Part shown: positions 6,746 through 10,206 of the stretch, piece by piece
How the letters are laid out: each line of letters starts with the position of its first letter
How positions within the stretch are numbered: position 1 is the first letter of the stretch
The notes under the pieces: model-generated
Databases searched by the model: none
Told to the model about the DNA's origin: nothing
What the model saw: only the letters and a program-made list of their open reading frames with translations
Assembly: GCA_964371835.1 (NCBI GenBank)
Contig: CAYJOP010000076.1
Span: 1 to 10,206, forward strand
Direction: 5' to 3'
Source of the DNA: CAYJAD01 sp964371835
GTDB taxonomy: Bacteria; Desulfobacterota; Desulfovibrionia; Desulfovibrionales; Desulfovibrionaceae
DNA length: 10,206 bases
Program-made: the position numbers and the translations under genes

Positions 6746-7043
6746 GTTTATTTCCTTACGCTAAGCCACTTTGAATGACATTCTCAAAGCTAATCAGATT
6801 AAATGCTTAGTATCAGAAAATTGCCCTTACAATGAACTAAGCAAATAAAATGCACTCGTCAAGATTATATTAAAAAACTATGCAATATTTTTGCCAAGTT
6901 TGTATCTCTTGGATTTATAAGTAAAAATATTTTTTTAAATATTTTTTGCCATTTTTTTGTTACTGGCCAGTGAGCGTGTTTGTAATCCTTGGCTTGACCT
7001 TGTTGTGTATAATGCATAGTTTACAGGGGCAGAAAGGAAATTT
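6746..7043. promoter_or_regulatory. Divergent intergenic control region between mltC and dus
   Basis: These 298 bases contain no convincing gene. Candidate mltC promoter on the minus strand: TTGACG (6857-6862), 17 bp, TAGTTC (6834-6839), giving a leader of about 80 nt that includes an inverted repeat at 6769-6789 (CTTTGAATG paired with CATTC and AAAG, with a 2-nt bulge). Candidate dus promoter on the plus strand: TTGACC (6994-6999), 17 bp, TAGTTT (7017-7022); a consensus TATAAT at 7008-7013 also exists but lacks a -35 at normal spacing. Between them are A/T-rich runs at 6922-6959 and a perfect 10-bp palindrome, ACTGGCCAGT, at 6962-6971. Promoter assignments are tentative. Confidence 0.35.
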
Positions 7044-8033
7044 ATGAAATCACTACCCATTACACCTCAAAGCCCGTGGCTTGCACCTCTAGCTGGATAT
7101 TCTGATTTGGCCTTTAGGTTATTATGCAGAGAGTATGGTGCAAAAGTGGCTTGTACTGAGATGGTAAGCTCCAAGGGTTTAATGTATAATAGCAAAGGAA
7201 CAGTGGAACTTTTGCAAACCATAGCCGAGGACAATCCCTTGGTTGTGCAGCTTTTTGGAAGTGATGTTGAAAGCTTAGAAAAAGCGTTAATATACTTAAT
7301 GGAGCAGGGATTTTGTTATTTTGACCTAAATATGGGTTGCTCTGTGCCCAAGGTTAATCGTAGTGGCTCAGGTTCTGCCATGCTAAAGGATATGGAGCAT
7401 AGCTTAAAAATTGCTAAGGCCATGATAGATATTGCAGGCACTGGGCGTATGGGTTTTAAGATGCGCCTTGGTTGGGATGATAACAGTCACATTTGGCAGG
7501 AATTGCCTTTGAGGTTACAGGACTTGGGTGCAGCTTGGATTACCTTGCACCCTCGCACAGCACGTCAAGGCTTTAGTGGTGAGGCACATTGGCCAAGCCT
7601 TGAAGCCTTGGGTAAGTTGTTAAGGATTCCTTTGATAGCAAGTGGTGATTTATTTTCAGCTGAAAGCGGCATTAACTGCCTTTTGCAAACCAAAGTGCAA
7701 GGGGTTATGTATGCAAGGGGAGCTATGCAAAACCCTTCAGTATTTAATGAACATGTTGCCCTTTGGGAAAAAGCTCCATATACAAAACTAAGTCCTTACG
7801 GTCTTTTGTGTATGATACGCCGTCATATGGAGCTTGCAAAAATGTATAGTACACCTCGGGTTGGATTATTAAAAATGCGCACCTTTGTTCCTCGTTATGT
7901 GCATCATTTTCCTGGGGTTAAGGCTTTGCGTCAAGCTCTTGCAACATGTGAAAATTGGGAGCACTTAGACGATATTTTACATAAATTTTTAGAAATACAG
8001 GATAAATATAATAATGAAAGTTGTTCGCGCTAA
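7044..8033 (+). CDS. dus: tRNA-dihydrouridine synthase
   Basis: This 329-residue flavoenzyme would reduce uridine to dihydrouridine in tRNA D-loops using FMN and NAD(P)H. The TIM barrel opens with the FMN-binding segment PWLAPLAGYSDLAFR (11-25). Q69-LFGSD gives another flavin contact, NMGCSVPKVNRSGSGSAML (96-114) holds the catalytic Cys99, Lys139 in FKMRLGW and His169 in LHPRT are the expected FMN/substrate residues, and QGFSGEAHW (175-183) and YARGAMQNP (223-231) complete the family signature. The usual GNGDI loop reads ASGDLFS (199-205), a mild variant. The conserved NMGC-KVNR-GSAML pattern resembles DusB, but the subgroup cannot be fixed by eye. AAAGGA at 7033-7038 lies 5 nt before the ATG. 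The last 20 bases overlap ispH in another frame, so both are probably one operon with coupled translation. Confidence 0.94.
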   Translation: MKSLPITPQSPWLAPLAGYSDLAFRLLCREYGAKVACTEMVSSKGLMYNSKGTVELLQTIAEDNPLVVQLFGSDVESLEKALIYLMEQGFCYFDLNMGCSVPKVNRSGSGSAMLKDMEHSLKIAKAMIDIAGTGRMGFKMRLGWDDNSHIWQELPLRLQDLGAAWITLHPRTARQGFSGEAHWPSLEALGKLLRIPLIASGDLFSAESGINCLLQTKVQGVMYARGAMQNPSVFNEHVALWEKAPYTKLSPYGLLCMIRRHMELAKMYSTPRVGLLKMRTFVPRYVHHFPGVKALRQALATCENWEHLDDILHKFLEIQDKYNNESCSR

Positions 8034-8865
8034 CACTGCGGGATTTTGTATGGGGGTAGCTCTTGCCCTGCATAAACTTGATACAGCTCTTAAAAATAAT
8101 TCTGATGACTGCATGCGTATTTGCACGTTTGGACCAATTATACATAATCCGCAAGTGCTTGAATCATATGCGGAACAAGGTGTTTGTTGTCTTTCGTCCA
8201 TTGATGATGTGAAAAAAGGCGACTGCATAATAATTAGGGCGCATGGCATACCCATCTATGAGGAAGAAGCTTTAAAAAAATCAGGTGCAAGCCTTGTGGA
8301 TGCTACCTGCCCAAAAGTAAAAAAGGCCCAACTTGCCATTGCCAAGTACACTAGTAGTGGTGCTACTCTATTGCTATTTGGCGAGGTGGATCATCCCGAA
8401 GTGCGTGGCCTTGTTTCATATGCCAAGTCCAAGGCCTTTGTGTTTGACTCCATGCAAAAATTACAATTACTTGAGCTTGCACCACAAGGTTCATATGTGT
8501 TAGCCTCACAAACTACGCAAGATAAGAAGCTCTTTGAAGATATAGAAGAATTTTTGCAAAAAAAACTTTACGATGTTTCAGTTTTGGCAACCATTTGTGA
8601 CGCTACTTCTGAAAGACAGGCCGAAGCCATGAATATAGCGCAAGAAGTTGATGCTATGGTTATAGTTGGTGGAAAGGATAGTGGAAATACCCGTAGATTG
8701 TTTGATGTTGCGAGCTCCAAGGGTGTTTCAACTTGGCATGTGGAAACCGTTACAGACTTAAAAAATGAAAATTTTAATAAAATATGTTCTGTAGGCCTAA
8801 CGGCTGGGGCATCTACGCCGAAAAGTCTTATTGATGCTGTACACGTTTTTTTAAAAACCTTGTAA
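8014..8865 (+). CDS. ispH: 4-hydroxy-3-methylbut-2-enyl diphosphate reductase IspH
   Basis: The product (283 residues) catalyses the last step of the methylerythritol-phosphate pathway, reducing HMBPP to isopentenyl and dimethylallyl diphosphate in the cytosol. The three iron-sulfur cluster ligands are present: Cys12 in TAGFCMGV, Cys99 in DATCPKVKK and Cys195 in TICDATSERQ. Substrate-binding motifs are also intact: GPIIHNP (40-46), RAHGI (75-79), DHPEV with catalytic Glu129, SQTT (165-168), the GGKDSGNTRRL segment (219-229) and GLTAGASTP (261-269). At 283 residues the protein is of short normal length with no C-terminal extension. The start lies inside dus, 20 nt before its stop, with AGGA at 7999-8002 about 11 nt upstream, a slightly long spacing that fits coupling to dus translation. 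The pairing with dus is probably transcriptional convenience; I see no biochemical link. Confidence 0.97.
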   Translation: MKVVRANTAGFCMGVALALHKLDTALKNNSDDCMRICTFGPIIHNPQVLESYAEQGVCCLSSIDDVKKGDCIIIRAHGIPIYEEEALKKSGASLVDATCPKVKKAQLAIAKYTSSGATLLLFGEVDHPEVRGLVSYAKSKAFVFDSMQKLQLLELAPQGSYVLASQTTQDKKLFEDIEEFLQKKLYDVSVLATICDATSERQAEAMNIAQEVDAMVIVGGKDSGNTRRLFDVASSKGVSTWHVETVTDLKNENFNKICSVGLTAGASTPKSLIDAVHVFLKTL

Positions 8866-8919
8866 AAGAATTACTAAGTTATAATAAGCCTATACCACGC
8901 AAGAAAGAGGTTGTAGTTT
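8866..8919 (+). promoter_or_regulatory. Short ispH-cheV gap with cheV ribosome-binding site and possible -10
   Basis: A consensus TATAAT lies at 8880-8885. The best -35 candidate (TTGTAA, 8860-8865, overlapping the ispH stop) is only 14 bp away, shorter than normal, so promoter activity is uncertain. AAAGAGG at 8904-8910 is a good Shine-Dalgarno, 9 nt before the cheV ATG at 8920. No ispH terminator hairpin is visible, so cheV may also be read from the dus promoter. No sigma-28 flagellar promoter pattern was found. Confidence 0.35.
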
Positions 8920-9894
8920 ATGTCAAATACTAACATACTGCTTGAAGCTGGCACAAATGAACTTGAGATAGTAGAATTTTTCATTGAAGAAAAAAGCTAT
9001 GCTGAAGACGGTACTGAAAACCCAGAGCCGTATCGAGGGTATTATGGGGTTAACGTAGCTAAGGTGCTTGAAATTATTCGCATGCCAAAAGTTACTGAAT
9101 TACCAGAAGTACAACACCCATGCGTGCTTGGGGCATTTAATCTACGTTCACAAATTATACCTCATGTGGATCTTGCCATGTGGCTTGGCATGGAAACTGC
9201 TTCATCCGTGGAAGAACCTAAAACCATTGTTACTGAATTTAACTGCGTAACCACAGCCTTTATGGTGTCTGGTGTAAATCGAATCCATAGAATTTCATGG
9301 GAGGAGGTGGAAGCACCAAGTGCCTATGTTGCTAAAGTTTCAAACTATACAGTTATTGGGGTGGTAAGACTTGAGGGTCGCATCGTATTTTTGCTTGATT
9401 TGGAAAAAATTGTTGCAAACCTTAACCCTGCGCTTACTTTGAAGCTTGATGAATTTGATGATGAGTTTGATACATCTAAAAAATATAAGGCACTTATTGC
9501 TGATGATTCTGCTTTAATTCGTGAAATGTTGCGTGATCTATTAGAAAAAGCAAATTTTGAGGTGGAAGTAGCTCCTCATGGCGCAGCAGCATGGGAACGC
9601 TTGCAAGTGATTAAAGACAAATCAGAAAAAGAAGAACGCCCCATAACTGATTTTGTGCATGTGGTGGTTTCTGACATTGAAATGCCCATGATGGACGGCC
9701 ATAATTTGACCAAAAGAATTAAGAGTGACCCCTTGCTCTCTAAACTTCCAGTCTTACTGTTTTCATCTTTAATTACAGATAAATTACGTCACAAAGGTGA
9801 GGCCGTTGGTGCTGATGACCAAGTGTCAAAACCAGAAGTGACTTATCTTGCCAAGAGGGCATTGGCACTTATTCGCGAACGCGAAAAAGATTAA
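8920..9894 (+). CDS. cheV: Chemotaxis coupling protein CheV (CheW domain plus receiver)
   Basis: The 324-residue product is a cytoplasmic adaptor that links chemoreceptors to the kinase CheA and carries its own receiver for adaptation. Residues about 10-170 form the CheW-like domain: YYGVNVAKVLEIIRMPKVTE, the LGAFNLRSQIIPHVDLAMWL segment typical of CheW/CheV, and the closing VIGVVRLEGRIVFLLDLEKI. After an acidic linker (177-187) comes the receiver (about 189-320) with Asp195 and Asp196, phosphoacceptor Asp252 in VSDIEMPMMDG, Ser282 in LFSS and Lys304 in SKPE. The insertion between helix 2 and strand 3 (QVIKDKSEKEERPI) is characteristic of CheV receivers. Length is normal and the gene looks intact. 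No other chemotaxis gene is in the window; stand-alone cheV genes are common where several chemoreceptor arrays exist. It ends at a strong terminator, so it is the last gene of its transcript. Confidence 0.96.
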   Translation: MSNTNILLEAGTNELEIVEFFIEEKSYAEDGTENPEPYRGYYGVNVAKVLEIIRMPKVTELPEVQHPCVLGAFNLRSQIIPHVDLAMWLGMETASSVEEPKTIVTEFNCVTTAFMVSGVNRIHRISWEEVEAPSAYVAKVSNYTVIGVVRLEGRIVFLLDLEKIVANLNPALTLKLDEFDDEFDTSKKYKALIADDSALIREMLRDLLEKANFEVEVAPHGAAAWERLQVIKDKSEKEERPITDFVHVVVSDIEMPMMDGHNLTKRIKSDPLLSKLPVLLFSSLITDKLRHKGEAVGADDQVSKPEVTYLAKRALALIREREKD

Positions 9895-9926
9895 AACTGT
9901 TAAAAAGCAGCAAACTTTTGCGATAT

Positions 9927-9980
9927 AAAGCCTTTTTGTTCGGGCGGGGAAAACCTCACCCACCACAAAAAGGCTTTTTT
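9927..9980 (+). terminator. Strong intrinsic terminator of cheV
   Basis: Bases 9927-9939 pair perfectly with 9965-9977 (13 bp). The apical part, 9942-9949 with 9954-9961, makes a second GC-rich stem with one mismatch and one G-T wobble, capped by AAAA. Six T follow at 9975-9980. The two-tier stem starts 33 nt after the cheV stop. Confidence 0.92.
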
Positions 9981-10008
9981 GTGTGTACAAACTTGAATAG
10001 TGTAGCTG

Positions 10009-10033
10009 AAAAGTCATTTTCCAATGACTTTTT
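10009..10033. terminator. Second hairpin after cheV, possible bidirectional terminator
   Basis: AAAAGTCATT (10009-10018) and AATGACTTTT (10023-10032) form a perfect 10-bp stem with a TTCC loop, and one more T follows. The A/T ends give a T-rich 3' arm on both strands, as in bidirectional terminators. It may back up the cheV terminator, or serve a convergent gene lying beyond the right edge. Confidence 0.5.
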
Positions 10034-10126
10034 AAAAGGCACGCGGCGTACTCCAAATGCCCCTTGCGGTCGCCTGAAATGAATTCTGGCGTATTTTACA
10101 CAGTGCAATTTTTCTTGCAGAAAATT

Positions 10127-10156
10127 TTGTTAGTAGTCACTTGAAAAACTCATAAT
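10127..10156 (+). promoter_or_regulatory. Possible promoter reading out of the window
   Basis: TTGTTA (10127-10132) and CATAAT (10151-10156) are 18 bp apart, so transcription would begin near 10163, just before the hairpin at 10166-10195. The matches are only moderate, and no gene is visible downstream to confirm it. Confidence 0.28.
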
Positions 10157-10165
10157 TAGTCGATG

Positions 10166-10195
10166 CTGAACAACACGCTTTAGCGTGCTGTTCAG
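10166..10195. repeat. Strong stem-loop (13-position inverted repeat, one mismatch)
   Basis: Bases 10166-10178 and 10183-10195 are inverted repeats matching at 12 of 13 positions (one A-C mismatch at 10173/10188) around a TTTA loop. No T-run follows on either strand, so it is not a normal intrinsic terminator. It could be a transcript 5' stabilising hairpin, a REP-like intergenic element or a protein-binding palindrome. Confidence 0.55.
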
Positions 10196-10206
10196 AGAGG
10201 CACGTT

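Larger units (their letters stand above)
10034..10206. other. Right-edge intergenic stretch without a recognisable gene
   Basis: No open frame here resembles a protein on either strand. Bases 10038-10075 are noticeably richer in G+C than the rest of the window (GGCACGCGGCGTAC, then GCCCCTTGCGGTCGCC) and have GGCG (10045-10048) facing CGCC (10071-10074). The stretch from 10076 to 10165 is AT-rich, and 10166-10195 is a strong hairpin. It may be an intergenic repeat or the leader of a gene outside the window. Confidence 0.4.

Noticed and set aside
6922..6959. A/T runs as a possible curved-DNA or origin-like element
   Set aside because: Only simple A/T richness in an AT-rich genome; no DnaA boxes or iterons were seen nearby.
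6962..6971. Palindrome ACTGGCCAGT resembling the arms of the terminator at 4855-4879
   Set aside because: The shared words are short (CACTGGC/GCCAGTG type) and the palindrome lacks a T-run and a loop; chance similarity is sufficient.
7989..8255. 88-codon open frame on the minus strand
   Set aside because: It is antisense to the start of ispH, whose cluster ligands and motifs are clear on the other strand.
1..10206. CRISPR arrays, insertion-sequence ends, attachment sites, tRNA or rRNA genes
   Set aside because: No regularly spaced direct repeats, transposase, integrase, tRNA cloverleaf or rRNA segment could be recognised on either strand.

Overview
The window is AT-rich bacterial chromosome from a Gram-negative organism. 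It encodes a Skp/OmpH-like lipoprotein, an MltC-type murein transglycosylase, the methylerythritol-phosphate isoprenoid pathway (ispH), chemotaxis (cheV) and a very large membrane hybrid sensor kinase. The gene styles (BvgS-like kinase with repeated PAS domains, dus-ispH pair, monocistronic cheV with a large GC-rich-loop terminator) fit a low-G+C member of the Desulfovibrionaceae or a neighbouring sulfate-reducer lineage. That placement is an inference from gene style; no rRNA or other taxonomic marker is present. All recognisable genes are housekeeping or signalling genes. No CRISPR array, insertion sequence, tRNA, rRNA or phage gene was seen.

Layout. Bases 2-73 (+) are the last residues of an ankyrin-repeat protein. 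Bases 74-285 are a messy leader with a good Shine-Dalgarno and ATG (89) whose frame dies after 18 codons. It is followed by a small multi-spanning membrane protein of unknown function (286-699, +) that looks like the surviving 3' part of a longer, decaying gene. mntP (741-1313, +), a manganese exporter, follows and ends in a hairpin shared with the convergent sensor kinase. The kinase (1356-4643, -; 1095 aa) has its own consensus-like promoter at 4718-4747. Upstream of it, also on the minus strand, are a Skp/OmpH-like lipoprotein (4984-5526) with a clear intrinsic terminator at 4841-4879, and an MltC-like transglycosylase (5630-6745).

A 298-bp divergent intergenic region (6746-7043) separates mltC from the plus-strand pair dus-ispH (7044-8865; a 20-nt overlap suggests translational coupling). 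cheV (8920-9894, +) follows and ends in a strong intrinsic terminator (9927-9980). The last 226 bases hold no convincing gene but contain two strong hairpins and a possible promoter reading out of the window.

Working together: skp-like and mltC are both cell-envelope genes on one strand, but each has its own Shine-Dalgarno and the lipoprotein appears to have its own promoter. The kinase and CheV are two separate signal-transduction outputs (periplasmic ligand sensing through a phosphorelay; coupling of chemoreceptors to CheA). Neither has its partner proteins in the window. The most unusual items are the decayed membrane-protein gene beside the ankyrin tail, the cysteine-cluster PAS and duplicated PAS pair of the kinase, the structured 3' UTR of the lipoprotein gene, and the hairpins at the right edge. 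I found no strong evidence for a wholly new multi-gene system.
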